From Rhizobiaceae bacterium (GTDB lineage Bacteria; Pseudomonadota; Alphaproteobacteria; Rhizobiales; Rhizobiaceae), in contig JAHBYV010000016.1 in the NCBI GenBank assembly GCA_019635795.1, forward strand, positions 24,404 to 88,403: DNA of 64,000 nt, given 5' to 3'. This document shows, in pieces, positions 1 to 8,480 of the stretch. Each line of letters begins with the position of its first letter. The first letter of the stretch is position 1. Made by a program: the position numbers and the translations under genes. Below the pieces are notes generated by a model that had not been told where the DNA came from, ran no database searches, and saw only the letters and a list, made by a program, of their open reading frames with translations.

Positions 1-902
1 ATCTGGATTTCAATGCCGAAATCACGGTGAGGTGCGGTTATTTCTTCGATAAGCGACGTTAGGGGAAGGCGTGCCAGATGCGCCTCGCTCTCGCTCGACA
101 GGCTGGTCAGGCGCTTGAGTATCTGCCTGCAACGCTCGCCCTGTGTTCGCAACAAGGTGACATCTTCCTTGAAACGGCTATCTTCGCCCAGCGCGCGTTC
201 CATTTCCCGCGCAACGAGCGTGATGGTGGCAAGCGGTGTTCCAAGTTCATGGGCAGCCGCAGCCGCAAGGCCGTCCAGCGCGGAAAGATGCTGCTCGCGC
301 ATCAGGACAAGCTCGGTGGCAGTCAGCGCGTCCGCAAGCTGGCGCGCTTCGTCAGCAACGCGGAACGCATAAAGGCCGGTGAATGAAATACAGGAAAACA
401 CTGCCATCCACATGCCCGCGACATAAACGAATGGAATCTGCAGCGCCTGTCCACTGGTCCAGGGCAGGGGCAGGTGGAAGAAAACCAGAATAGTCGCCGC
501 AGCCATCACGAACCCGCCAAGTATCGCGGTCAGCCGCATGGGCAAGGATGTGGCCGAGATGACAACGGGCACGGTCAGCAACAGCGCAAACGGATTCGTC
601 AGCCCGCCGGTCATGTAAAGCAGACCCGCCAATTGCAGACTGTCAAACATCAATATGCCGAACGCGGCGTGAGGCTTCAGCCGGTGCGCTGCCGGATATC
701 GGAAAGCCAGAAAAAGGTTGAGCCAGGCCGAGCAGGCAATCAGCGCAAAGCAAAGGCTGACGGGCAAAGGATAGTTCAGCCAATAGGCCACAGTCAAAAC
801 AGTGACGCTCTGGCCGACTATTGCCAGCCAGCGCAAGCGGATCAGCGTGTTGAGCCGCAGCCGGTTGGATTGCGCAGGGTCGGAAAATCCGTAGCTCTTC
901 AT
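1..902 (-). CDS. regB: RegB/PrrB/ActS-type redox-sensing histidine kinase (3' part outside window)
   Basis: The first 300 codons of a membrane sensor kinase that runs off the left edge. It begins at the ATG complementary to 900-902 (MKSYGFSDPA...). Several hydrophobic helices span about residues 25-175 and include GGLTNPF, which matches the GGxxNPF quinone-binding heptapeptide of the RegB family. A dimerisation domain follows with the phospho-acceptor box HELGTPL. Forty residues after that His is a Cys in ERCRQIL, the same spacing as between His225 and Cys265 of Rhodobacter RegB, whose Cys is the known redox switch. The ATPase domain is outside the window. By family knowledge it should phosphorylate a RegA/ActR-type regulator and control redox- and respiration-linked genes. 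The partner gene is not visible. In some rhizobia the pair is called ActS/ActR. Confidence 0.9.
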   Translation of the reverse strand, partial: MKSYGFSDPAQSNRLRLNTLIRLRWLAIVGQSVTVLTVAYWLNYPLPVSLCFALIACSAWLNLFLAFRYPAAHRLKPHAAFGILMFDSLQLAGLLYMTGGLTNPFALLLTVPVVISATSLPMRLTAILGGFVMAAATILVFFHLPLPWTSGQALQIPFVYVAGMWMAVFSCISFTGLYAFRVADEARQLADALTATELVLMREQHLSALDGLAAAAAHELGTPLATITLVAREMERALGEDSRFKEDVTLLRTQGERCRQILKRLTSLSSESEAHLARLPLTSLIEEITAPHRDFGIEIQ

Positions 903-938
903 CGAACCCTTATGCCCTTGCAATTGACCATGAGCAAA

Positions 939-3413
939 TCATTTGCCGCGCGGTTTGGCGCGGCTGGTTGCCTGAGCGGTTGCCGGGTCTTCCGGCCAGA
1001 CATGCTTTGGATAGCGCCCGCGCATCTCGGCGCGAACATCCGCCCACGAGCCACGCCAGAAACCGGGCAGATCACTTGTAAGCTGAATGGGGCGGTGGGC
1101 GGGGGAAAGCAGTTCGAGCGTAAGCGGAACCGCGCCGCCGGCAATTGCCGGGTGGCTGCCAAGGCCAAAGAGTTCCTGCACACGTATAGAAAGCGTGGGG
1201 TTCTCGCGCTCATAATCGATTGGAACATTGTTTCCCGAAGGTGCAGCAAAGTGCGTCGGTGCGAGTGCGTCCAGCCGACGTTGCAGATCGTGGGGAACCA
1301 GCGATAGTAAGCCCATGCGCAATGCAGATGGTTCGAGGCGTTTCAGATCAGCCTCACCAGTCAGGAATGGCTCCAGCCATTCGCCAAGATGCTCGATAAG
1401 AAATTCGTCAGACATATCCGGCCAGGGATCGCCAAGGCCACGATGCAGCCACATCAGGCGCCGGTGCATCTGCAAGGCATCTTTCGGCCAGGGCAATATG
1501 CCAAGGCCATGATCCCGCACGGCTGACAGCACGGCCTGATTTGCTGCGTCGCCCGTTGGCGGGGGCAACATGCGTTCGCCAAGTGTAATAGCTCCGAGCC
1601 GAACAGTCTCACAAACGCGAACCGCGCCGCGCGCCGGGTCGAACTCGACCTTTGTAGATTTCTCGATCCTGTCGCCAAGCGCACCACGAATTTCGGGCTC
1701 TTCAATGGAACACGCAGCCGCGATGCGCGCCGATTGCGCCTTGCCTTGCAGGTCTGCAACGACAAGAAATGGCTGTGCTGCCAGCCGATCAGTTTCGGGC
1801 AAGGAGGCACCGCGTCCATTTGCCAGAACGAAGCTTCCACTTGCGCCACGCGCTTTGGCTACGCGGTCGGGCCAGGCGTGAATAAGCAGATTTCCAATGT
1901 GCCCGGAGGCACCATCGTGCACTGCAGGCCCGGTTTGACGCGCAAGTCGTTCAGCAAGCTGCCGGGCCGTCACTGCGCGTGTGGAACGATCAGATTTGAA
2001 GCGCGCAAGGCGGTTCTCCAGATCGATCGAATCGCCACCGAGTCCACGCTCTGTGAGGAGGACTGCCAAAAGCGCAGCTTCCAGCGCGTCACCGGTTTCG
2101 GCGGCTTTAGCGACCATATGTGCGAGCCGAACTGGCAAAGCCAGCTTTCGCATGGCCGCTCCTGTTTGCGTTAACCTGCCGGATGCGTCGAGCGCGCCGA
2201 GTTGTTCCAGAAGCGCGCGGGCTTCCGCCAATGCGGCCTTGGGCGGCGGATCGAGAAAGGATAGCTGGGCTGGATCGGAAACGCCGAAGGCAGCGCTGTC
2301 CAGCAACAGGCCGGAAAGGTCCGCCTCAAGTATTTCCGGTGGCGTGAAAGCCGGCAGGGCTGTGGTCTGCTCGGCGCGCCACAGCCGCAGCGCAATGCCC
2401 GGCTGGGTACGACCAGCGCGACCGGCACGCTGGTCCGCGGAAGCGCGGGAGACGCGCACTGTTTCAAGCCGTGTCAAACCTGTTGCAGGTTCAAAGCGTG
2501 GCAGGCGCGAAAGCCCCGAGTCTATGACGACCCGCACGCCATCGATGGTTATCGAGGTTTCAGCGATTGCGGTTGCGAGAACGACCTTGCGATGGCCGGA
2601 TGGAGCAGGGCGAATGGCGCGATCCTGCGCCTTGCCATCCATCATGCCGTATAGGGCAACGAGATCAACATTGGCTGGCACCCGCCCTTCCAGACGTTCG
2701 ATGGTGCGCTCAATCTCGCGTTGACCCGGCAGAAACGCCAGAACACTGCCCGGTTCGCTGGCCAATACCTCGCGGACAGCTCGCGCCATGGCGTCCTCGA
2801 TAGCCTCTCCCGCGGGACGCTCGGAATATCTGACATCGACTGGAAAGCTGCGGCCTTCGCTTTGAATGACGGGGGCATCACCCAGCAGGGAAGCAACTCT
2901 GGCCCCGTCTATGGTCGCCGACATGACCAGCAACCGCAAATCCGGCCGCAATGCGCCTTGCACGTCGAGCGCCAAAGCAAGTCCGAAGTCTCCGTCCAGA
3001 GAGCGTTCATGGAACTCGTCAAACAGAACGGCGCTAACACCGGCAAGCTCAGGATCATCAAGGATCATGCGCGACAAAACGCTTTCGGTGACCACAAGAA
3101 TGCGCGTCGCCGCAGAGGTGCGGGTTTCCATCCGCATGGCATAACCGACCGTTTTGCCAACATCCTCGCCAAGAAGTTCAGCCATGCGCCGTGCCGCCGC
3201 GCGCGCCGCAAGCCTGCGCGGTTCGAGCAGGATGATCTTGCCGTTCGCGGACCAAGGCTGTTCCAGCAGCGCAAGCGGAACCAGGGTCGTTTTGCCAGCG
3301 CCGGGAGGAGCGACCAATACCGCATTACTGGTGGCGGAAAGTGCATCAAGCAGCGAGGGTATCGCTGCGCGAACGGGCAGGTCCAAATCTATCTGGTCAA
3401 AACGCTTTGCCAT
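939..3413 (-). CDS. hrpB: ATP-dependent helicase HrpB
   Basis: An 824-residue DEAH-box helicase of the HrpB family, the usual length. Walker A is PPGAGKTT near residues 37-43. The DEAH-type box reads DEFH within LFDEFHERS near residue 130. The SAT motif follows (VMSATID), and the helicase C-terminal motif is QRAGRAGR near residue 335. The C-terminal third matches the HrpB-specific domain, including the LLSPAHRPIQLTSDLPGFW stretch near the end. The exact role of HrpB is not settled. It is usually annotated as an RNA-dependent ATPase/helicase. The start is followed directly by the conserved MAKRFDQIDLDLPV region. It lies just upstream of the regB-type kinase on the same strand, with a 36-bp gap. 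Confidence 0.95.
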   Translation of the reverse strand: MAKRFDQIDLDLPVRAAIPSLLDALSATSNAVLVAPPGAGKTTLVPLALLEQPWSANGKIILLEPRRLAARAAARRMAELLGEDVGKTVGYAMRMETRTSAATRILVVTESVLSRMILDDPELAGVSAVLFDEFHERSLDGDFGLALALDVQGALRPDLRLLVMSATIDGARVASLLGDAPVIQSEGRSFPVDVRYSERPAGEAIEDAMARAVREVLASEPGSVLAFLPGQREIERTIERLEGRVPANVDLVALYGMMDGKAQDRAIRPAPSGHRKVVLATAIAETSITIDGVRVVIDSGLSRLPRFEPATGLTRLETVRVSRASADQRAGRAGRTQPGIALRLWRAEQTTALPAFTPPEILEADLSGLLLDSAAFGVSDPAQLSFLDPPPKAALAEARALLEQLGALDASGRLTQTGAAMRKLALPVRLAHMVAKAAETGDALEAALLAVLLTERGLGGDSIDLENRLARFKSDRSTRAVTARQLAERLARQTGPAVHDGASGHIGNLLIHAWPDRVAKARGASGSFVLANGRGASLPETDRLAAQPFLVVADLQGKAQSARIAAACSIEEPEIRGALGDRIEKSTKVEFDPARGAVRVCETVRLGAITLGERMLPPPTGDAANQAVLSAVRDHGLGILPWPKDALQMHRRLMWLHRGLGDPWPDMSDEFLIEHLGEWLEPFLTGEADLKRLEPSALRMGLLSLVPHDLQRRLDALAPTHFAAPSGNNVPIDYERENPTLSIRVQELFGLGSHPAIAGGAVPLTLELLSPAHRPIQLTSDLPGFWRGSWADVRAEMRGRYPKHVWPEDPATAQATSRAKPRGK

Positions 3414-3529
3414 GCGGTCCGGTTATCAGCTTGCTCATGCGGTTTCCAGACACGGCTTGCGCTGCCCGGGGCGAACGTGCTTGTTTCGCGCCATTCGCTT
3501 TGTCGTGCAGCCAGTTTCGGAGAGAAAGT

Positions 3530-3886
3530 ATGAGCGTTCAATCTTACAAAGGGGGATGCCAGTGCGGTGCCGTTCGCTACGAGGTCGAGGCTGACCTTGA
3601 TCATACAGTGACCTGCAATTGCTCCCGGTGCGGACGCCTGGGTTCGATCCTGACATTTGCGCCCAAAGGTTCATTCCGTTTGGTATCCGGCGAAGGCGCG
3701 ACGACGGAATATCTTTTCAACAAAAAGGCGATCCATCACCTGTTTTGCAGCACTTGCGGCATTGAATCCTACGCCGTTGGCAAGGGCCCGGATGGCTCGG
3801 AAATGGTGGCGGTGAACGTGCGCTGTCTGGATGGTGTTGAGGCGGGCAGCCTGACACCCAAAAAAGTAGACGGGCGATCGTTCTAG
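3530..3886 (+). CDS. GFA/CENP-V family zinc protein
   Basis: A 118-residue protein of the GFA (glutathione-dependent formaldehyde-activating-like, CENP-V) family. The fold's zinc ligands are visible as GGCQCGAVRY near the N-terminus, CNCSRCGR near residues 30-37 and CSTCGIES near residues 74-81. The ATG at 3530 follows a GGAGAGAAAGT ribosome-binding region. The reading frame stays open for 63 further codons upstream, but that extension does not resemble the family and lies antisense to the hrpB start. Most small members of this family have no proven substrate, so a role in formaldehyde metabolism should not be assumed. The end overlaps the convergent DUF1513 gene by 4 bp. Confidence 0.85.
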   Translation: MSVQSYKGGCQCGAVRYEVEADLDHTVTCNCSRCGRLGSILTFAPKGSFRLVSGEGATTEYLFNKKAIHHLFCSTCGIESYAVGKGPDGSEMVAVNVRCLDGVEAGSLTPKKVDGRSF

Positions 3887-4983
3887 AGACGGATTCGCAG
3901 CAGGTGGTTGTCCCACACATAGTCGGGTTCGGTTACCGACGTTGAGTCTGGTGCCACGATCTCGCCCGTGCCAGTGCTTGCCAAAAAGCCGGCATCGTCA
4001 GGGGCGAGACCGCAGACTTCTGTTAGGGTGGTAGCCGACAAGACAGCGCCGCTAGTGGCATCAAGCACCGCATAGGCGTTGCCCTGCGGCGAAGACACGG
4101 CAATGGTTCCGGCATCGCGATTGGCGGCGACGGAGCCGATATAGTTGCGGAAGCCGCCGAGTATTTCGGCGGGCATATCGACAAGCCCGAAAGCTTTGCC
4201 GCGTTCGGCCTTGCCAATGAGCAGAGGTCGCTCGGATGCGGGGCCTTCATGCTGACAGCCGAACCAGATCGTCCCGCGATGGTCAATGTCCATATGGCGA
4301 ATGGAAAGCTTGTGAAGGGCGGATGGCAGCTCGTGCTTCTCCAGCAATTCGCCGGTTTCGCGATCAATGAAAACGAAGGATGGTTTCATGGTGGCCAGAT
4401 TGAGCTTGGCCCTGCCGAAATCCGGATGCGTTTCGATACCGCCATTGCAGATCGCGAGACTGTGGCCGTCGCCAAGAAGCACCAGCTCATGCGGCCCCAC
4501 GCCATAGGTAGGGAATTCTCCGATGCGGCGAAACCCGTCGCTTGCATCATAAACGCCAACCATGCCTGCGGCATTGTCGAAATCGTTCTCGGTCGCATAC
4601 AGGAGCTTGCCGTCTGGAGAGAACGCGCCGTGTCCATAAAAGTGCCGGCCTTCAACACTGTTGATCGTCAGCGGTTCGGCTTTTCCGCCAGGGTCGAACA
4701 CCACGGCAAATGTTCCGGGCTGTCGGGCAAATACGACGGAGCGGCGCGAGATGGGGTCATATGCAACATCGTGGCCACGTTCCGGCAGGGCAATCGAGTG
4801 AACCAGCTTTCCGCGCTCGGTCAGAATGGCCGCGCCATAGCTTCCATCCCGGCGCTGGAACGCGGTGGCGAAAACGGCATCCGCTTCTGCCGCCATCGCA
4901 ATCCCGCGTGGCGTGAGGGACGCAAGAAAGCCCACGCCAGCGGCCTTGAGGAATGCACGGCGGTCTATCAGTTTGCTCACCAC
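3883..4983 (-). CDS. DUF1513 domain protein, Tat-exported, last gene of the iron operon
   Basis: A 366-residue protein with a twin-arginine signal (RRAFLKAAGVGFLASL) followed by a beta-propeller-like DUF1513 domain. Typical pieces are GHGAFSPDGKLLYATEND and VGPHELVLLGDG. The likely location is the periplasm. The start is GTG at 4983, directly abutting the TGA of the upstream imelysin gene, so the two are translationally coupled. DUF1513 proteins recur next to imelysin and di-heme oxidoreductase genes in proteobacterial iron-acquisition clusters. Their biochemical function is unknown. The propeller may hold a cofactor or assist metal handling, which is inference only. Confidence 0.85.
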   Translation of the reverse strand: MVSKLIDRRAFLKAAGVGFLASLTPRGIAMAAEADAVFATAFQRRDGSYGAAILTERGKLVHSIALPERGHDVAYDPISRRSVVFARQPGTFAVVFDPGGKAEPLTINSVEGRHFYGHGAFSPDGKLLYATENDFDNAAGMVGVYDASDGFRRIGEFPTYGVGPHELVLLGDGHSLAICNGGIETHPDFGRAKLNLATMKPSFVFIDRETGELLEKHELPSALHKLSIRHMDIDHRGTIWFGCQHEGPASERPLLIGKAERGKAFGLVDMPAEILGGFRNYIGSVAANRDAGTIAVSSPQGNAYAVLDATSGAVLSATTLTEVCGLAPDDAGFLASTGTGEIVAPDSTSVTEPDYVWDNHLLRIRL

Positions 4984-6060
4984 TCAATCTCCGTCGAGTG
5001 AAGAAAATCCCGCAGTCAGGTCGAGCGCCCCGGACAAGCGCGTTCCAAACAATTCGGAAAGGCTTGACGTGACCGTTCGGAAATAATCCAGCTTCTGGCG
5101 CTGGTCGGGATCGCGTAGCACCGCGTCAATTGGCTTACCCTTCACGGCAGCAAGGGCATTTTGAGCATTGCCAAATTCGAAACCGATTGAATTGCCAAGG
5201 TACGCATTGTCCCCTGTGGCAAGGTCTGCCATGCGGGAGGCTTCAAACAATTTGTTCAAGCCTTCAATATTGGCGCCGAGCGAAAGCGCGGTTCCGTTGG
5301 ATCGCCAGTAAATTGCCTGCTTCGCCTTGTCGCCTTCAGGCTTTTCGCCAAGGAAGCCGTTTGTGCGAACGTCGCGCACAAGTTCAATTCCTTGTACGAA
5401 GATTTCTATCAGATCGGTGAGTGCTTCGGTGTCGCTGCGGTAAAGGTTGTTCTGCGGCGAAGGGTTCTCCCACGTCTTGGCGAAACCCTCCGGCGCGTCC
5501 CATTCTTTTGAAATGTCGCTGGACATGGAGGAAATATTGTCCGCAACCGCCTGCGCATAGTGGCAGCGAAATGTTTCGCGCCACGCTGCTACATCATCGG
5601 AACCGGTGCCGAAAAGCAGGAATTCCAGCGCACCGAAACCTTGCATGGCTACACTCTTTTGCGCCAGCCTCTCTGCGTCGATTGCTGTTAGATCCTTTTG
5701 CGCAAGGGCGGCCTGTACCTGCTTCAAGCCGATGCCTTTGCGGTCAGGCCAATGCAGGATGCGGTCGAGCCTGTTTTGCTCGGTCACCGGGCCCAGCCTT
5801 ATGATCTCCACCTCGCTCCATGCCAAGGCTGCATTGGTGAAGGCTGCGCGCGCGGCCTCAAGCGCCGATGCGTCACCCGATTTGCAAAGCTTGTCGAGGG
5901 TTGGAACAAGCCGTTCGGTTTCGGTCGCGAGATTGCGATATGCGGGACGCACAAAGCCATCGACTGCGTTCGCAATTGTCTGGTTCCTGGCGCTCGCGGC
6001 AACAATCGAGCAGCCGAGGATAGCTAATGTCGTAGCGAGCGTTTTCATGGAAAAATGCAT
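4984..6060 (-). CDS. Imelysin family protein (second copy, variant metal motif)
   Basis: A 358-residue exported protein with an N-terminal signal peptide (about residues 1-24, ending near AASA). It belongs to the imelysin (peptidase M75/IrpA/EfeO-like) family, judged from helical segments such as AWSEVEIIRLGPV and the region around residues 141-150. The family's GxHxxE metal motif is altered here to G-F-G-A-L-E (141-146): the His is replaced by Gly143 while Glu146 remains. The start overlaps the stop of the di-heme oxidoreductase gene by one base (TAATG), and the stop abuts the DUF1513 gene. Imelysins are periplasmic iron-related proteins. The changed motif suggests a role different from that of the first copy at 8481-9782. 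Confidence 0.88.
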   Translation of the reverse strand: MHFSMKTLATTLAILGCSIVAASARNQTIANAVDGFVRPAYRNLATETERLVPTLDKLCKSGDASALEAARAAFTNAALAWSEVEIIRLGPVTEQNRLDRILHWPDRKGIGLKQVQAALAQKDLTAIDAERLAQKSVAMQGFGALEFLLFGTGSDDVAAWRETFRCHYAQAVADNISSMSSDISKEWDAPEGFAKTWENPSPQNNLYRSDTEALTDLIEIFVQGIELVRDVRTNGFLGEKPEGDKAKQAIYWRSNGTALSLGANIEGLNKLFEASRMADLATGDNAYLGNSIGFEFGNAQNALAAVKGKPIDAVLRDPDQRQKLDYFRTVTSSLSELFGTRLSGALDLTAGFSSLDGD

Positions 6061-7655
6061 TATAGCGACTCCAGAAAATCGATCAGCTTTTGGCGATCAG
6101 CAGCCGACAAATTCGCGAATGCGTCACGTGCCGATTGAGCCTCGCCGCCGTGCCAAAGAATGGCTTCAGGAAGGTTTCGCGCCCTCCCGTCATGCAGGAA
6201 GAAGGTATGCCCGTTGACGCGCTTGGTCAGGCCGATGCCCCACAATGGTGGTGTCCGCCACTCCGTACCAGATGCCTCGCCAACCCGTTGGCCATCCGCC
6301 AGACCTTCGCCCATGTCATGCAGCAGAAAATCCGAGTAAGGCCATATGAGCTGGAAGCTGTGTGCCTTGTTCGGGGCGTCCTTGCGCGTGACGAATTTAG
6401 GGGTGTGGCAGGAAATGCATCCGCTTTCATAGAACAGTTTCTTGCCGGCTAGGACATTCGGCTTGTTCAAGCCGCGTCGGGCAGGAACGGCGAGATGTTG
6501 CGAGTAGAAAGTTACGAGGTCCATCACTGGATCAGGCGCCTCCACCGGTCCGAGACGTTCCTGAACCCCAACGGGCATGGCAAGGCACGGAGCCTGCTTT
6601 TCAGTGCAATCACCCCAACTCCTGGGAACGTCAGGCGTTGATATTCCAATGTCGCCGGCAAACGCATCAGCCGATTGTTGGCGAATGCTCGGTGTCTGCG
6701 CCTTCCACCCAAACCGCCCCAGCGTCAGTTCACCGGTCTTGTGGTCACGCATGAGGTTGGGCCTGCCCGATATGCCGTCCGCATTTTTGTCATCCGGATC
6801 AGCGTTGGCAAGAATGTCAGCCGGGTGGATTTGTTCGACAAGCCCAAGGCCGATCATTTGCGGTGTTACGCGGGGCGACAGTGTTGTGTGCTTGTCCAGC
6901 GCCCCATAGCCGGGGTCTTCCACCGAATATGTTGGCTTGCGCAAGGAAAGCTGAGTGCCGTCACCCAGCGTCACCGGCATTTCCTCATATGTGATTTTCA
7001 TTCGCCCTTCGCCGGAAAGTCCGGGGACTGCAAGGTCTTGCAATTGTGCGCCGTAGATAGGGTCTGGGAAATTCAGTGCCCGATGTTCAGCCTGCGCACG
7101 ACGTTCGTCATCGGTCTGAGCCTCGCGAGCCAGACGCAAAAACATCGACGTGCTGTCACTCGCGCCTTCAGGCGGATGACCGCGCCCATCTTTCAAATGG
7201 CAGCTCTGACACGCACGGGCGTTGAAAAGTGGCCCCAACCCATCCGACGCCTGAGTGGAAGATGGCGAGGACACCCAGACTTTGCGAAACAGGCCATTAC
7301 CCAGCTTGAATGTTGCTTCTTCCTCAAACGTTATGTTGGCGGAAGATTGCGAAAACGCATCCTGATTGGGCCGCTTCTTTGAAGTCCCGGCGCCGCCCTG
7401 CATAAGTTCGAAGTTCTCGGGTCTGGAAAAATCTTTTGTGGGCGCTGTCACTGCTTGCACACGCGCCAGACCCTCTGCATTTAAATCATGACGCGAGGCA
7501 CCAAGACCCGGCGGTTCGTCGGCAATAGCGCCACCTGCGGCAAGACACAGAACGAGCAAAATCGTCGCGCGGACGGTTCCGCGCGTGTTCAAATTTGTAA
7601 AATTATTCATGATCGTTAGAGGGCGAATGCGGCGCACCTGAATGTTACGCCGCAT
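6060..7655 (-). CDS. Di-heme oxidoreductase (thiol oxidoreductase-like) family protein
   Basis: A 531-residue exported c-type cytochrome of the di-heme oxidoreductase (DHOR, old name thiol oxidoreductase) family. Two heme-binding motifs are visible: CQSCH at residues 149-153 and CISCH at 413-417, the second in an MauG/peroxidase-like domain. A hydrophobic signal sequence spans about residues 29-45. The ATG at 7655 has a strong Shine-Dalgarno overlapping the bfr stop (TAAGGAAAAGCA). A second ATG at 7610 would give a more conventional signal peptide but has no clear ribosome-binding site. It sits between bacterioferritin and the second imelysin gene. Redox chemistry on iron (for example Fe2+/Fe3+ change before uptake) is an inference from context. 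Confidence 0.88.
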   Translation of the reverse strand: MRRNIQVRRIRPLTIMNNFTNLNTRGTVRATILLVLCLAAGGAIADEPPGLGASRHDLNAEGLARVQAVTAPTKDFSRPENFELMQGGAGTSKKRPNQDAFSQSSANITFEEEATFKLGNGLFRKVWVSSPSSTQASDGLGPLFNARACQSCHLKDGRGHPPEGASDSTSMFLRLAREAQTDDERRAQAEHRALNFPDPIYGAQLQDLAVPGLSGEGRMKITYEEMPVTLGDGTQLSLRKPTYSVEDPGYGALDKHTTLSPRVTPQMIGLGLVEQIHPADILANADPDDKNADGISGRPNLMRDHKTGELTLGRFGWKAQTPSIRQQSADAFAGDIGISTPDVPRSWGDCTEKQAPCLAMPVGVQERLGPVEAPDPVMDLVTFYSQHLAVPARRGLNKPNVLAGKKLFYESGCISCHTPKFVTRKDAPNKAHSFQLIWPYSDFLLHDMGEGLADGQRVGEASGTEWRTPPLWGIGLTKRVNGHTFFLHDGRARNLPEAILWHGGEAQSARDAFANLSAADRQKLIDFLESL

Positions 7656-7664
7656 TGCTTTTCC

Positions 7665-8159
7665 TTAGTGAGCGTCCTCGGCTTCGTTGGCCGGGGCGGC
7701 GTTAAGTTGGCCATATTTGGCCTCGCCAATGGTTTCAAGAAGCTGGAGTTGTGTTTCGAGGAAGTCGATGTGGCCTTCTTCGTCGATCAGCAATTCCTCA
7801 AACAGTTTCATGGTGACGTAGTCACCCTTCTCGTTACAAATCTCACGTGATTTCTTGTACGAGGTCCGCGCGTCATACTCGCCGGCAAGGTCGCTTTCCA
7901 GAACTTCCTTTACGCTCTGCCCGATGCGCAGCGGCGCAACTGACTGAAGGTTGGGGTGGCCTTCCAGGAAGATGATGCGGGCCACGAGCTTGTCAGCGTG
8001 CTGCATCTCTTCGATTGATTCCGCGCGTTCCTTTTTCGCGAGGTTCATGAAACCCCAGTCCTCAAGCAATCTGTAGTGCAACCAGTACTGGTTGACCGCG
8101 CCAAGCTCGAGATAGAGGGCTTCGTTAAGCCGCTCGATGATTTCCTTGTCGCCCTTCAT
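7665..8159 (-). CDS. bfr: Bacterioferritin
   Basis: A 164-residue bacterioferritin subunit of normal length. Ferroxidase ligands sit at the classical positions: Glu18, Glu51, His54, Glu94, Glu127 and His130. Met52 is present as the axial ligand of the intersubunit heme. The protein forms a 24-subunit cytoplasmic shell that stores iron as ferric mineral. The start chosen is the ATG at 8159 ([11 protein letters not shown]), which follows AGGACCT. It lies 35 bp inside the end of bfd, so expression is coupled. The acidic C-terminal tail (ANEAEDAH) is a few residues longer than in E. coli Bfr. It is unusual that the storage gene lies within an operon otherwise made of uptake-type genes. Confidence 0.95.
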   Translation of the reverse strand: MKGDKEIIERLNEALYLELGAVNQYWLHYRLLEDWGFMNLAKKERAESIEEMQHADKLVARIIFLEGHPNLQSVAPLRIGQSVKEVLESDLAGEYDARTSYKKSREICNEKGDYVTMKLFEELLIDEEGHIDFLETQLQLLETIGEAKYGQLNAAPANEAEDAH

Positions 8160-8436
8160 AGGTCCTGCTCCCAAATTGGACACGTAGTTCTCTAACTCGG
8201 TCCAGGTGTGAAACGACATCTGTTGCGCTCGCCTCCGAACGCGCATGATAGGCTTCGGTTACCCGGATGATTGTTTCGACCACATTTGGGAAGCAGCCGC
8301 AACAACGACCGCGCATACGGAGCCTGTGATAAACTTTCGCAGGAACGATCAATTGCCAGGCATCTTCGTCCAGAAGTTCGAGAATCGTTGCTTCGATCTC
8401 TTTCTCTGTGATGAGGTTGCAGTGACAAATCAGCAT
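8125..8436 (-). CDS. bfd: Bacterioferritin-associated ferredoxin
   Basis: A 103-residue [2Fe-2S] ferredoxin of the Bfd family. Cluster ligands are Cys4 and Cys6 (ICHC) plus Cys45 and Cys48 in RCCGC. Bfd docks on bacterioferritin and delivers electrons to the core heme so that stored Fe3+ is released as Fe2+. The C-terminal 40 residues extend beyond the typical Bfd length of about 64 residues. The coding region overlaps the bfr start by 35 bp, an arrangement that argues for coupled translation. The gene follows the first imelysin gene by 44 bp. Confidence 0.9.
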   Translation of the reverse strand: MLICHCNLITEKEIEATILELLDEDAWQLIVPAKVYHRLRMRGRCCGCFPNVVETIIRVTEAYHARSEASATDVVSHLDRVRELRVQFGSRTYEGRQGNHRAA

Positions 8437-8480
8437 GATTTTCTCTGTGGCTAACGGGTAACCGTCTGGCTGGCTTAGGA

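Noticed and set aside
474-1307. A 277-codon plus-strand open frame
   Set aside because: It lies antisense to the regB-type kinase and hrpB, has no ribosome-binding site and a low-complexity, Arg- and Gln-rich translation.
2721-3533. A 270-codon plus-strand open frame
   Set aside because: Antisense to hrpB, with no recognisable domain.
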